Source: JANLSO01 sp031362405 (lineage in GTDB: Bacteria > Actinomycetota > Thermoleophilia > Miltoncostaeales > Miltoncostaeaceae). Taken from it: a stretch of 38,137 bases of DNA. The DNA is taken from NCBI GenBank assembly GCA_031362405.1, contig JANLSO010000011.1:1-38137 (forward strand), given 5' to 3'. The notes under the pieces were generated by a model. It made no database searches. It saw only the letters and a list, made by a program, of their open reading frames with translations, and had not been told where the DNA came from. The translations under genes were made by a program, and so were the position numbers. Numbering within the stretch: the stretch's first letter is position 1; the number at the start of each line of letters is the position of its first letter. Shown here in pieces: positions 15,462-24,255 of this stretch.

Positions 15462-15859
15462 GCACGGATCAGGTTTCTCGCCACACGGCCACCGGCAAGC
15501 GCAAGTCGTCGATCGCCCGCGTCATTCTGGTTCCGGGGGACGGCAAGGTCAGCTGCAACGGTCGCACGGCGGAGGACTTCTTCGGTCGCGCGGCACTGGT
15601 CACCATGGCCATGAAGCCCCTGGTGACGAGCGGAACGCTCGGCCGCTTCGACGTGGTCGCCCGCCTTCACGGAGGCGGCGTCTCCGGGCAGGCCGGCGCG
15701 TTGCGCCACGGAATCGCGCGGGCGCTGCTGAGCGTTGACGAGAACCTACGGCCCGAGCTGAAGAAGGAAGGCTTCCTCGTGCGTGACGCGCGCATCAAGG
15801 AACGCAAGAAGGCCGGTCTCAAGGGCGCCCGCAAGAGGCCGCAGTTCTCCAAGCGGTAG
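15458..15859 (+). CDS. rpsI: 30S ribosomal protein S9
   Basis: This 133-residue ribosomal protein has a C-terminal tail that reaches the P-site tRNA. Visible signatures are ATGKRKSSIARV near the N-terminus, GGGVSGQAGALRHGIARAL in the middle, and the basic tail ending RKRPQFSKR, whose final Lys-Arg is conserved. The ATG overlaps the rplM stop, and a GGAGG ribosome binding site is inside the rplM end (15447-15451). Confidence 0.97.
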   Translation: MSTDQVSRHTATGKRKSSIARVILVPGDGKVSCNGRTAEDFFGRAALVTMAMKPLVTSGTLGRFDVVARLHGGGVSGQAGALRHGIARALLSVDENLRPELKKEGFLVRDARIKERKKAGLKGARKRPQFSKR

Positions 15860-15884
15860 TTCCCACGCCGAGGCGGTGGGTGGG

Positions 15885-17258
15885 ATGACCTCCGACGCGG
15901 GCCGCCGAGCCTTTTTCGGTACCGATGGCGTGCGTGGGGTCGCGAACCGCGACCTCACGCCCGAGCTCGCCCTGAGCCTCGGCCGAGCGCTCGGTGGGCG
16001 CCTCGGCGCCGGTACACGCGTCGCCATCGGTCGCGACACCCGGCGCAGCGGCCCGATGCTCGAGGCCGCCCTTGCGGCGGGCCTTTCGAGCACAGGTGTC
16101 GATGTCGTGCTCGCCGGTGTGCTGCCGACCCCGGCGCTTGCGGAGATGGTGCCGCGTATCGGTGCGGCGGCCGGGGCCGTCATCAGCGCCTCACACAACC
16201 CGTTTCCCGACAACGGCATCAAGCTCTTCGGATCCGACGGCTTCAAGCTGACCGATGCCGACGAAGCCGCCGTCGAAGCGGCGATGTCGACGCCGGGCCC
16301 GCGCCCCGAGGGCGCCGCGGTCGGGCACATCACCGCCGACCACACCGCGGGTGAGGCGTACATCGACTCGATGGTCACGCGGCATCCGCAGCGCCTCGAG
16401 GGGCTCTCGATCGTCGCCGACTGCGCGAACGGCGCAACGTTTGCGACCGCCCCGGAGGTCCTTCGACGCCTCGGGGCGCGCCTGACGGTGATCGCCGCAG
16501 AACCCGACGGTGTCAACATCAACGTCGGCTGCGGATCGACGCACCTCGACCTCGTCGCAGCGGCGGTACGCGACGGCGGCCACGACCTTGGCCTGGCGTT
16601 CGACGGCGACGGCGACCGGATGCTGGCTGTCGACCGCGCGGGCACCGTCGTCGATGGCGACCAGATCCTCGCGATCTGCGCCCTTGCGTTGCGCCGCCGT
16701 GGTGTTCTGACCCATGACGCCGTCGTGACGACGACGATGACCAACCTCGGTTTCCGCCGCGCGATGGTCGATGCCGGAATCGAGGTTCGCTGGACCGACG
16801 TCGGCGATCGCTACGTGATGCAGGAGATGCGCGGCGGCGCGTTCGTGTTGGGCGGCGAGCAGAGTGGCCACCTCATCAACCTCCTGCACGGGCCCTCCGG
16901 TGACGGCCTCGCGGCGGCCCTGATGCTGCTCGGGGCTCTCGTCGAGACCGGGGACGACCTCACCCGAGCGGCCAGTGTCGTGCAGCGGCTACCTCAACGT
17001 CTGGTCAACATCGTGGCCCCCCTCAAGGCCCAACTCCCCTCGGCCGATGAGGTGTGGGAGGCCGTACGTTCGTGCGAAGCTCTTCTCGGAGAAGACGGAC
17101 GCGTCGTGGTGCGGGCGAGCGGCACAGAGCCGCTGGTACGGGTCATGGTCGAGGCTCCGACCGTCGAGCAGTGCGATCTGTGGTGCAGCCGCATCGCGGA
17201 GGTCGCCGAGCGTGTTCTCGGAGTCGATGCGGGCCCGAGCGCCGAAACCAAGGGGTAG
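15885..17258 (+). CDS. glmM: phosphoglucosamine mutase
   Basis: This 457-residue alpha-D-phosphohexomutase converts glucosamine-6-phosphate to glucosamine-1-phosphate for UDP-GlcNAc and peptidoglycan synthesis. The N-terminus has the GlmM-specific FFGTDGVRGVAN. The phosphoserine loop is ISASHNPFPDNGIK with the active Ser103, the metal-binding loop is FDGDGDRM, and the phosphate-binding loop VRASGTEPLVRVMVEA lies near the C-terminus. ATG 15885 lies 25 bp after rpsI, probably in the same transcript, and glmS follows 4 bp after the stop. Confidence 0.95.
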   Translation: MTSDAGRRAFFGTDGVRGVANRDLTPELALSLGRALGGRLGAGTRVAIGRDTRRSGPMLEAALAAGLSSTGVDVVLAGVLPTPALAEMVPRIGAAAGAVISASHNPFPDNGIKLFGSDGFKLTDADEAAVEAAMSTPGPRPEGAAVGHITADHTAGEAYIDSMVTRHPQRLEGLSIVADCANGATFATAPEVLRRLGARLTVIAAEPDGVNINVGCGSTHLDLVAAAVRDGGHDLGLAFDGDGDRMLAVDRAGTVVDGDQILAICALALRRRGVLTHDAVVTTTMTNLGFRRAMVDAGIEVRWTDVGDRYVMQEMRGGAFVLGGEQSGHLINLLHGPSGDGLAAALMLLGALVETGDDLTRAASVVQRLPQRLVNIVAPLKAQLPSADEVWEAVRSCEALLGEDGRVVVRASGTEPLVRVMVEAPTVEQCDLWCSRIAEVAERVLGVDAGPSAETKG

Positions 17259-17262
17259 CCCC

Positions 17263-19104
17263 ATGTGCGGCATCATCGGATACGTCGGTGGCAGGGAGTG
17301 CCAGGAGCTGATCCTCGCCGGCTTGGAGCGCCTGGAGTACCGCGGCTACGACTCGGCGGGGTTTGCGCTGCTCGACGGCGCGGGAGAGGACCTCTCGCTC
17401 GTGCGGGCCGTCGGCAAGCTTGCCGCCCTGCGCAACGCGGCGGCCCTGGTTGAGACCAACGGGGCCCGGACGGGCATCGGCCACACCCGCTGGGCGACGC
17501 ACGGTGCACCGACTGAGCCGAACGCGCATCCTCACCTCTCGGCCGACGGCGCCGTCGCGGTGGTGATGAACGGAATCATCGAGAACTACATCGAGCTGCG
17601 TCGGAATCTCCAGAACCAGGGCGTCGTCTTCGCCAGCGAGACCGACAGCGAGGTTCTGCCGCACCTGATCGCCCGCCACTACACCGGCGATCTCGCCGCG
17701 GCCGTGCGCGCGGTGCTGCCGCTGATCGACGGCCACTACGCGTTCGTCGCGATGCACAAGGACGAGCCCGGTCGTCTGGTCGGCACCCGCCACGAATGCC
17801 CGCTGGTGATCGGCGTCGGCGACGGCGAGCGCTTCCTGGCCTCGGCAATCCCGGCGTTTCTCGCTCAGACCCGCGATGTCGTGCTGATCGAAGACGGCGA
17901 GATCGTCGTCATCGAGCCCGACTCCACAGTGATCCACAATGGCGCCGCCGAACCCGTCGAGCGTGCGCCCGAGCGGGTCGACTGGAGCGAGGACGCCGCC
18001 GAGAAGGGTGGCTACGAGACCTTCATGCTCAAGGAGATCCACGAGCAGCCCTCGGCCCTCTGGGACACCATTGGCGATCGGCTGCGCCCCGATGGCAGCG
18101 TCCAACTCGACGGCCTCGGCCTCGACGACGCTGCCCTTGCCCGCGTCGAGCGCGTGCACATCGTTGCCTGCGGAACCTCCTACCACGCCGGTCTCGTGGG
18201 CCGGTACCTCATTGAAGACTGGGCGCGGGTGCCCGTGCACGTCGAGGTGGCGTCGGAGTACCGCTACCGCACGTGTTTGGCGGGCCCCGGGGATCTCGTT
18301 CTCGGCATCACCCAGAGCGGTGAAACCGCCGATACCCTCGCCGCGATGCGGGTCGCCCGCGAACGTGGCGCCCACGTGATCGCCGTGACGAACATCATGG
18401 GTTCCCAGGCCACCCGCGACGCTGACGGCACGCTCTACACCCGTGCCGGTCTCGAGATCGGCGTGGCGGCAACGAAGACCCACACAGCCCAGGTGATGGC
18501 CCTGTCGCTGCTGGCCCTCAAGCTCGGACGCCTCAAATGGGCGTTGACGAGCGCCGGGGCTCTCGACCTCGCCGAGGAGCTACGCCGCCTGCCGGAGGCG
18601 ATGGAGCAGTACCTCGCCTCACCCGAACCGGCAAAGGTTCTCGAGGTCGGCAAGAAGTACGCCGAAAAGCCATTCTTCCTCTACCTGGGCCGCCACGTGG
18701 GCGTCCCGGTGTGCTTCGAGGGCGCGCTGAAGCTCAAGGAGATCAGCTACGTCCCGACCGAGGCGTACCCGGCGGGGGAGATGAAACACGGTCCGATCGC
18801 CCTCCTCGAGGAGGGCTCCCCGGTCGTCGTGGTGGCCACCGACGGTCACGTCTTCGACAAGGTCATCTCCAACATCCAGGAAGTCAAAGCTCGCGGGGCA
18901 CGTGTCATCGCCGTAGCGACCCAGGGAAACACGCAGATCGAGGAGCACGTCGACGACGTACTCTGGGCACCCCGGGCACCCGCGCTGCTGTCGGCGGTGA
19001 CGTCGATCCTGCCGCTTCAGCTCTTCGCCTACGCGATCGCCATCTCTCGCGGCCTCGATGTCGACCAGCCGCGGAACCTCGCCAAGACCGTCACGGTCGA
19101 ATAG
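17263..19104 (+). CDS. glmS: glucosamine-6-phosphate synthase (isomerising, glutamine-dependent)
   Basis: This 613-residue enzyme makes glucosamine-6-phosphate from fructose-6-phosphate and glutamine, the step before GlmM. The N-terminal nucleophile amidotransferase domain begins Met-Cys-Gly-Ile, so Cys2 becomes the catalytic N-terminus, and shows GHTRWATHG. Two SIS isomerase domains follow, with ACGTSYHAG, GITQSGETADTLAAM and YPAGEMKHGPIALLEEG. The C-terminus ends with RGLDVDQPRNLAKTVTVE, matching the conserved C-tail. An AAGGGG ribosome binding site is inside the end of glmM. The next gene, acpS, starts 2 bp after the stop. Pairing of glmM, glmS and acpS fits a cell-envelope supply operon. 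Confidence 0.97.
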   Translation: MCGIIGYVGGRECQELILAGLERLEYRGYDSAGFALLDGAGEDLSLVRAVGKLAALRNAAALVETNGARTGIGHTRWATHGAPTEPNAHPHLSADGAVAVVMNGIIENYIELRRNLQNQGVVFASETDSEVLPHLIARHYTGDLAAAVRAVLPLIDGHYAFVAMHKDEPGRLVGTRHECPLVIGVGDGERFLASAIPAFLAQTRDVVLIEDGEIVVIEPDSTVIHNGAAEPVERAPERVDWSEDAAEKGGYETFMLKEIHEQPSALWDTIGDRLRPDGSVQLDGLGLDDAALARVERVHIVACGTSYHAGLVGRYLIEDWARVPVHVEVASEYRYRTCLAGPGDLVLGITQSGETADTLAAMRVARERGAHVIAVTNIMGSQATRDADGTLYTRAGLEIGVAATKTHTAQVMALSLLALKLGRLKWALTSAGALDLAEELRRLPEAMEQYLASPEPAKVLEVGKKYAEKPFFLYLGRHVGVPVCFEGALKLKEISYVPTEAYPAGEMKHGPIALLEEGSPVVVVATDGHVFDKVISNIQEVKARGARVIAVATQGNTQIEEHVDDVLWAPRAPALLSAVTSILPLQLFAYAIAISRGLDVDQPRNLAKTVTVE

Positions 19105-19106
19105 CC

Positions 19107-19529
19107 ATGGGCGTTCTCGGTGTGGGGATCGACCTGATCGAAATCGATCGGATCGCCTCCGCCCTGGAGCGCCGACCGCGCTTCGCCGAGCGCTGCTTCA
19201 CCGAGGGTGAAATCGCCTACTGCTCAAAGAAAGCGTTCCCGCCACAGCACTACGCCGGGCGCTTCGCCGTGAAGGAGGCGGTGGGGAAGGCCCTCGGCAT
19301 TGGGATGACCCGCTGGCGGGAGGTCGAGGTCGTGCGCGGTCGCGGCGCCCCGACGACGGTGCTGCACGGAAAGTACCTTCGCCGCGCGGCCGACCTCGGG
19401 GTGTCGGAGATCCTCATCTCGATCACCCACAGCAACCACATGGCCGCCGCCGTCGCCGTGCTGCAGGGGTGGGAGGCGACAGCCCCCGACAGCCTGGGTG
19501 GGCCCACCGCGCGCCCGCGAATCTCCTGA
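19107..19529 (+). CDS. acpS: holo-[acyl-carrier-protein] synthase
   Basis: This 140-residue phosphopantetheinyl transferase moves 4'-phosphopantetheine from CoA to the conserved Ser of acyl carrier protein. The two family motifs are present: GVGIDLIEIDRI with the Mg-binding Asp9, and FAVKEAVGKALG with Glu57 and Lys61. The C-terminal part shows SITHSNHMAAAVAVL. The last 20 residues are a non-conserved tail. ATG 19107 lies 2 bp after the glmS stop. A 37-bp palindrome starts 5 bp after the stop. Confidence 0.93.
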   Translation: MGVLGVGIDLIEIDRIASALERRPRFAERCFTEGEIAYCSKKAFPPQHYAGRFAVKEAVGKALGIGMTRWREVEVVRGRGAPTTVLHGKYLRRAADLGVSEILISITHSNHMAAAVAVLQGWEATAPDSLGGPTARPRIS

Positions 19530-19534
19530 CGACA

Positions 19535-19571
19535 CCTGCACAGATCGGTGCCTGGCACCGATCTGTGCAGG
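19535..19571. repeat. perfect palindrome with GGTGCC-T-GGCACC core
   Basis: This 37-bp element has arms of 18 bp (19535-19552 and 19554-19571) around a single T and is perfect throughout. The central 13 bp matches the palindromic core at 3-15 of the window apart from the central base; the flanks differ. It lies directly after acpS and could act as a terminator, but the absence of a T-tract and the shared core suggest a dispersed repeat or protein-binding site. Confidence 0.65.
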
Positions 19572-19655
19572 CGAACCCGGATCGTCGGAGTCGTTGGCCT
19601 CAGGGGCATCACGGCGAGGCGCCGTCGTGGGGGCGTTCCCGTGGAACCACTCATC

Positions 19656-19661
19656 TAAGAT
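19656..19661 (+). promoter_or_regulatory. -10 element TAAGAT, probable leaderless promoter
   Basis: TAAGAT lies 7 nt before the GTG start of the NAD(P)HX repair gene at 19669. There is no Shine-Dalgarno sequence in between, and the preceding 84 bp hold only the palindrome's end and no gene. Confidence 0.45.
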
Positions 19662-19668
19662 CGGCAGC

Positions 19669-21219
19669 GTGCCAACCGCGCGCCCCCGCACCGCCGGACC
19701 CTTCCCAGGTGCCTCACCTCTCTTCGCGGCGGCCGTGTTGCGCGATGCGGATCATCGTGCCACGAGTCGCCACGGAATCCCGTCGATCGTCCTCATGGAG
19801 CGGGCGGGCCTCGAGAGCGCCCGCGTTATCTGGGCGAGATATCCCAACTCCCGCAAAGCCCTTGTGGTGGTGGGTTCCGGCAACAACGGCGGCGACGGAA
19901 TGGTGGTCGCTCGCCACCTCGCCGAGGCCGGCTGGCGGGTCGAAGTCGTCTCCGTGGATGGATCACCGCCCGCGACCCCAGACGCGCACGTGGTCAGCAA
20001 CATCGCCATCGGGCTCGGGGTGTCGTTGCGAGCGTTCGACGCGATGGCCCCGATGCCGGAGGGTGCCGTCGTGGTCGACGCGTTGCTCGGAACCGGCTCT
20101 CACGGCGCGCCGCGGGATCCGCTCGATCGGGTCATCGCCTGGATGAACGGCGCCCGCGGGCCGGTGGTCGCGCTCGATCTGCCGAGCGGAGTAGGTGCCG
20201 ATACCGGCGCGGTGCCGGGTAAGGTCGTCCGGGCGGACCTCACGATCACGTACCACGGCGACAAGGTGGGCCTCCACGTCGCGCCGGGCCGGGAGCATGT
20301 GGGCGAGGTCGTGGTGATCGACATCGGTATTCCTACTGCGGTGACCTCAGAGGTGGCCGGGTGGCTGTTCGGTCCGTCAGCGGCGGCGGCGATTCCGGCG
20401 AAACGGTCCGACGGCCACAAGTATTCCGCCGGCGCAGTGGTGATGGTCACAGGGTCGCCGGGCATGACCGGGGCCGCGGTGCTGGCCGGCACCGCGGCCC
20501 TGCGGGCCGGGGCGGGGCTCGTGGTCGCGACCGTCCCCGCACCCCTGTCGCCCATCATGTCGGCGCAGGTGGCCGAGGTGATGTTCGCCCCGGTCGCCGA
20601 TGAGGATGGCGCGCTCTGCGCCGCGTCGGTCGACGAGATCCTCACTCAGGCCGGTCGCGCGAGCGCCCTGGCCCTTGGCCCGGGAATCGGGCGTGCGCCC
20701 GCAACCGCGGAGGCCGTGACGGGGCTGGTGGAACGCTCCGGGCTGCCGATGGTGCTCGATGCCGACGGGCTGTGGCACATCGGCGACACCCCCGAGCGTC
20801 TGCGAAAGCACGCGGGGGGGCTCATCCTTACCCCGCACTCTGGTGAGGCGGCGCGTCTGCTGGGGATCTCTCGCGATGACGTCGACGCCGGCCGCATCGC
20901 GGCGGCCCGCTCCCTGGCGGTGCGCAGCGGCGCAGTGGTCGTGCTCAAGGGGCCGGGCACGCTCGTGTGTGACCCCGAGGGTGGGCTCGCGGTCTGCGCC
21001 CATGGTTCGCCGGCACTTTCGACGGCGGGCACCGGCGACGTGCTCACCGGCATCATCACCGCGTCCCTGGCGAAGGGAATGCCGCCGTTCGCGGCCGCCG
21101 TTGCCGCGGTCTCTGCGCATGCCTCGGCGGGGGAAGCCACGGGCCATGGCGACGGAACCCTCGCAGGAGACCTCGCCGCGGCCCTGCCGGCGGTCATCGC
21201 CGCGGCACGGACCGCATGA
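19669..21219 (+). CDS. nnr: bifunctional NAD(P)HX epimerase / ADP-dependent hydrate dehydratase
   Basis: This 516-residue metabolite-repair enzyme converts hydrated NADH/NADPH back to the normal cofactors. The N-terminal YjeF_N epimerase domain (about residues 18-215) has the conserved GIPSIVLMERAG and VVGSGNNGGDGMVVARHL (GNNGGDG at residues 71-77). The C-terminal ribokinase-like dehydratase domain (about residues 235-510) has HKYSAGAVVMVTGSPGMTGAAVLA, LTPHSGEAARLLG and the GTGDVLTGII motif with the catalytic-type Asp. The GTG start is supported by the leaderless promoter spacing and by the conserved N-terminus. It overlaps alr by 4 bp; a neighbouring alr is a common arrangement. Confidence 0.93.
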   Translation: MPTARPRTAGPFPGASPLFAAAVLRDADHRATSRHGIPSIVLMERAGLESARVIWARYPNSRKALVVVGSGNNGGDGMVVARHLAEAGWRVEVVSVDGSPPATPDAHVVSNIAIGLGVSLRAFDAMAPMPEGAVVVDALLGTGSHGAPRDPLDRVIAWMNGARGPVVALDLPSGVGADTGAVPGKVVRADLTITYHGDKVGLHVAPGREHVGEVVVIDIGIPTAVTSEVAGWLFGPSAAAAIPAKRSDGHKYSAGAVVMVTGSPGMTGAAVLAGTAALRAGAGLVVATVPAPLSPIMSAQVAEVMFAPVADEDGALCAASVDEILTQAGRASALALGPGIGRAPATAEAVTGLVERSGLPMVLDADGLWHIGDTPERLRKHAGGLILTPHSGEAARLLGISRDDVDAGRIAAARSLAVRSGAVVVLKGPGTLVCDPEGGLAVCAHGSPALSTAGTGDVLTGIITASLAKGMPPFAAAVAAVSAHASAGEATGHGDGTLAGDLAAALPAVIAAARTA

Positions 21220-22328
21220 GCGGTGGCGGCACCATCGAGCGCGCATCGGCCCGTATCGATTCGGCTGCGCTTCGGCACAACGCCACCCTGCTCGCCGCCG
21301 CGGCGGGCTCGGCGCGATTGATGGCGGTCGTGAAGGCTGATGGCTACGGCCACGGCGACGTCACGGCCGCCCGCTCTGCCCTCGATGGGGGAGCGACGGC
21401 GCTGGCCGTCGCCACGGTGGCCGAGGCGGAGCGATTGCGCCGTGACGGGCTCGCGGCTCCGATTCTCGTGATGGGTCCGCTGGCCGCCCCCGAATGGTCG
21501 CGCGCCCACTCGGCGCAGGCCGAGGTGTGTGTCTGGACACCCGAAGGGATCCGTTCGGCGGTGGAGGCGATGGTTCCCGGCGTCCATCTCAAACTCGACA
21601 CAGGGATGGGCCGCCTCGGCGCGCGCCCTGAGGGTCTGGCCGAACTGGTCGCCGCGGCATCCACGGCGGGCGCACCCGTGGTCGGCGTGATGACCCACTT
21701 CGCCACCGCTGATGAGCGTGAGGGCGAGAACGCGAGCTTTATGCGTGAACAACTGCTGCGCTTTCGCGCCGTCGTGCATGATCTACGTCCCCGGTTTCCG
21801 GACGCGCTCGTCCATGCGGCCAACTCCGCCGCCACCTTGCGTGAACCCGATGCGCACTTCGACATGGTGCGCTGCGGTATCGCCCTCTACGGGTGCTCGC
21901 CGTTCGGAGACGATCCCACGGGTCACGGCCTGCGACCCGCGATGTCGATCGTCTCGCGAATCGCATCGCTGAAAGTGGTGCGCTCACGCGACAGCGTCGG
22001 CTACGGGCGTACCTGGCGCGCGGCGCGGGGCGCGGTGATCGGGCTTGTTCCGGTGGGGTACGCCGATGGCTACTCCCGCGCGCTGTCCAACTGCGCCGAG
22101 GTGCTCGTCGCAGGTCGCCGGGTGCCGGTCGTCGGCACCATCTCGATGGACCAGCTGACCGTCGACCTCGGGCCCGAGTCTCACGAAGCGGTCGGCGACG
22201 AGGTCGTGCTCCTCGGGGCGTCGGGCGATCAACAGATCACGGCGGAGGATGTCGCCGCCTGGCGAGGGACCATCAACTACGAGGTGACCTGCGGCTTTGG
22301 TCCGCGGATCCCGCGGATTGCGACGTGA
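21216..22328 (+). CDS. alr: alanine racemase
   Basis: This 370-residue PLP enzyme interconverts L- and D-alanine to supply D-Ala for peptidoglycan. The PLP lysine is Lys40 in MAVVKADGYGHG. The second catalytic base is Tyr263 in SVGYGRTW, with GYADGYSRAL and GTISMDQLTVDLG following. The central VHAANSAATLRE and MVRCGIALYG are also family-typical. It overlaps nnr upstream and the next gene downstream (GTGA). Confidence 0.95.
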   Translation: MSGGGTIERASARIDSAALRHNATLLAAAAGSARLMAVVKADGYGHGDVTAARSALDGGATALAVATVAEAERLRRDGLAAPILVMGPLAAPEWSRAHSAQAEVCVWTPEGIRSAVEAMVPGVHLKLDTGMGRLGARPEGLAELVAAASTAGAPVVGVMTHFATADEREGENASFMREQLLRFRAVVHDLRPRFPDALVHAANSAATLREPDAHFDMVRCGIALYGCSPFGDDPTGHGLRPAMSIVSRIASLKVVRSRDSVGYGRTWRAARGAVIGLVPVGYADGYSRALSNCAEVLVAGRRVPVVGTISMDQLTVDLGPESHEAVGDEVVLLGASGDQQITAEDVAAWRGTINYEVTCGFGPRIPRIAT

Positions 22329-23728
22329 ATCTCGAGGAGATCCGCGCCTCCCTCGATCCGATCGCCGCACCGGCGTGGATCGTCGGCGGCGGGCTTCGCG
22401 ACGCGTTGCTCAGACGCACCGTCGCCGATGTCGATCTGGCGATCGCCGGCGATGCACAGGTCGCCGCAAAGGCCATTGCGCGGGCTCACGGCGCCGGGTG
22501 CTTCACCCTTTCGGCAGCCTTCGGTTCGTGGCGCGTCCAGGGAGGGCGCCTGCCGTACACCGTCGACATCACGCCCCTGCAGGGAGGCGCTCTCGCCGAG
22601 GATCTCTCGCGGCGCGACCTAACCATCAACGCCCTCGCCCTGGCGGCGCGCGGCGACGCCGAGATCATCGATCTGTACGGGGGTCGCGCGGACCTCGACA
22701 GCCGTGTCCTGCGCCAGGTCACCCCCACGGCGTTTCGCGCCGATCCCGTCCGGCTGCTGCGCCTCGCGCGGCTTGCCACTCAGCTGGGCTTCACGGTCGA
22801 GCCCACGACCCGGGCGGCCGCGCAGGCCGATGCGCACCTGCTGTGGACCTGCCCCGGCGAACGCCTGCGCGAAGAGCTCGGGCGCATGCTTCGGCTGGAT
22901 GATCCCGCCGCCGCCGTGCTCGGCCTCGACGAGATCGGCGTTCTCGGCGCGCTTGTGCCCGAGCTCGAGCAGGCTCGCGGCCTCGACCAGAGCGAGTACC
23001 ACCAGCACGACGTCCTCGGCCACACACTCGAGGTGGTGCAGCGCACCGCGGCCCTGGTCCGCGATCCCGAGCCGGTCTTTCGGGGCGTGGCTCCGCGCAT
23101 TCTCGAGGTGCTGGCCGAGCCGCTCGCCGACGACCTGACCCGCGGCCAGGCACTCTTGTGGCCGGCGCTGCTTCACGACATGGCCAAGGCGCAGACGAAG
23201 AGCATCACCCCGCAGGGCCGCGTGACGTTCTTCGGCCACGACCGGGTCGGCGCGGCGGGAGCCGATGCGCTTCTGCGTGAACTGCGCGCCGCGACACGGC
23301 TGCGCGAGGCCACCGTTCACTGCGTGCGGCGCCATCTCGCGTTGGGCTTCCTCGTGCACCGTCAGCCGCTGTCGCTGCGCGATATGGATCGCTACCTGCG
23401 ATCCACGAGCCCCGTGGAGGTCGAGCTGATCGTTCTGTCGGTGGCCGATCGACTGGCGACCAACGGACCGCGGACGCGGGAGTCGGCGATCACCCGCCAT
23501 TTGGCGCTCGCCCGCCTCGTGCTGGCAACCCACTTCGCATTGCTCGATCGAGGGCCGATACGCCCGCCGATCAATGGTGCCCAGATCGCCGCAGCACTCG
23601 GTCGCCCACCCGGCGCGTGGCTTTCGGAACTCCTTATGGCTTTGCGTGAGGAACAATTGGTCCGTGTGATGAATTCCGAAAAAGCTCTCGATTTCGCACA
23701 AAAATGGTCAGAACGGCACCCAATGTGA
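22325..23728 (+). CDS. CCA tRNA nucleotidyltransferase-like protein with HD domain
   Basis: This 467-residue class II nucleotidyltransferase is of the PcnB/Cca family. The catalytic head shows WIVGGGLRDALLRR (residues 19-32), the Asp-x-Asp pair in VADVDLAIAG, then SRRDLTINALAL and FRADPVRLLRLARLATQLGF (RNA and NTP binding). A C-terminal HD-type domain follows, with HDVLGHTLEVV and LLHDMAKAQT holding the His-Asp metal ligands. Such proteins add CCA to tRNA or poly(A) to RNA; this combination is usually annotated as CCA-adding with HD phosphohydrolase. It starts at GTG overlapping the alr stop by 4 bp (GTGA). Confidence 0.85.
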   Translation: MNLEEIRASLDPIAAPAWIVGGGLRDALLRRTVADVDLAIAGDAQVAAKAIARAHGAGCFTLSAAFGSWRVQGGRLPYTVDITPLQGGALAEDLSRRDLTINALALAARGDAEIIDLYGGRADLDSRVLRQVTPTAFRADPVRLLRLARLATQLGFTVEPTTRAAAQADAHLLWTCPGERLREELGRMLRLDDPAAAVLGLDEIGVLGALVPELEQARGLDQSEYHQHDVLGHTLEVVQRTAALVRDPEPVFRGVAPRILEVLAEPLADDLTRGQALLWPALLHDMAKAQTKSITPQGRVTFFGHDRVGAAGADALLRELRAATRLREATVHCVRRHLALGFLVHRQPLSLRDMDRYLRSTSPVEVELIVLSVADRLATNGPRTRESAITRHLALARLVLATHFALLDRGPIRPPINGAQIAAALGRPPGAWLSELLMALREEQLVRVMNSEKALDFAQKWSERHPM

Positions 23729-23763
23729 CCCCCCACGGGGAGGATGGGTGGCGAAAACGGCCC

Positions 23764-23769
23764 TAGGGT
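23764..23769 (+). promoter_or_regulatory. -10 element TAGGGT, near-leaderless promoter
   Basis: TAGGGT lies 9 nt before the ATG of the CAP-domain gene, leaving room for at most a 2- to 3-nt leader. No ribosome binding site is present. Confidence 0.35.
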
Positions 23770-23778
23770 TTCGTCCCC

Positions 23779-24243
23779 ATGAGGTCCGGACCCTTGGTGA
23801 GCGCCCTCGGCGCTGCCGCACTCCTTGTGGCTCCCGCCACCGGCATCGCCGGCAAACGCTGCGCGACCGCCGCGGCCGATCCGGCGACAAGCTCTCAGGT
23901 CATCAGCCTGGCCAACGCGCACCGTGCCGGCCTGGGCCTCGGGAGCTTCTCGGGTAGTGCCAAGCTCGAATCGGCCGCGAACGCTCATTCGATGGCGATG
24001 GCCCGCAGCGGCAAGCTCTTCCACTCGAACATCGATGAATGGTCGGCGGGTCGCTCGGCGGCGCAGAACGTCGGGGCGGGCTCAAACGCTCAGATCGTTT
24101 TTCAGGCCATGCTCGACAGCCCTCCGCACCGGGAGGCCCTGGAGTCGCCGAAGTACCGTCTCGTGGGAATTGGTGGGGCGATGGGGTGCGATGGCGCCCT
24201 GCGGGTGACGGTCAACATGATGGCGGGTCGCGGCGGCAGGTAA
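23779..24243 (+). CDS. secreted CAP/SCP-domain protein
   Basis: This 154-residue protein has a signal peptide at about residues 1-24 (LVSALGAAALLVAPATGIAG). The remainder is a minimal CAP (SCP/YkwD-like) domain: ANAHRAGLGLGSFSGSAKLESAANAHSMAMA, then LFHSN with the CAP-site His, NVGAGSNAQIVFQAMLDSPPHREALESP and VGIGG. Bacterial CAP proteins bind or process cell-surface components, but their activity is not well defined. It contains two Cys residues, possibly a disulphide. It appears to be monocistronic or cotranscribed with the adenosyltransferase 12 bp downstream. Confidence 0.85.
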   Translation: MRSGPLVSALGAAALLVAPATGIAGKRCATAAADPATSSQVISLANAHRAGLGLGSFSGSAKLESAANAHSMAMARSGKLFHSNIDEWSAGRSAAQNVGAGSNAQIVFQAMLDSPPHREALESPKYRLVGIGGAMGCDGALRVTVNMMAGRGGR

Positions 24244-24255
24244 CGTCCCGGGCCG

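Noticed and set aside
17143..18483. 446-codon minus-strand frame opposite glmS
   Set aside because: Antisense shadow of glmS; composition is typical of reversed high-G+C codons.
22619..23701. 360-codon minus-strand frame opposite the nucleotidyltransferase gene
   Set aside because: Overlaps a well-supported gene and shows no family features.
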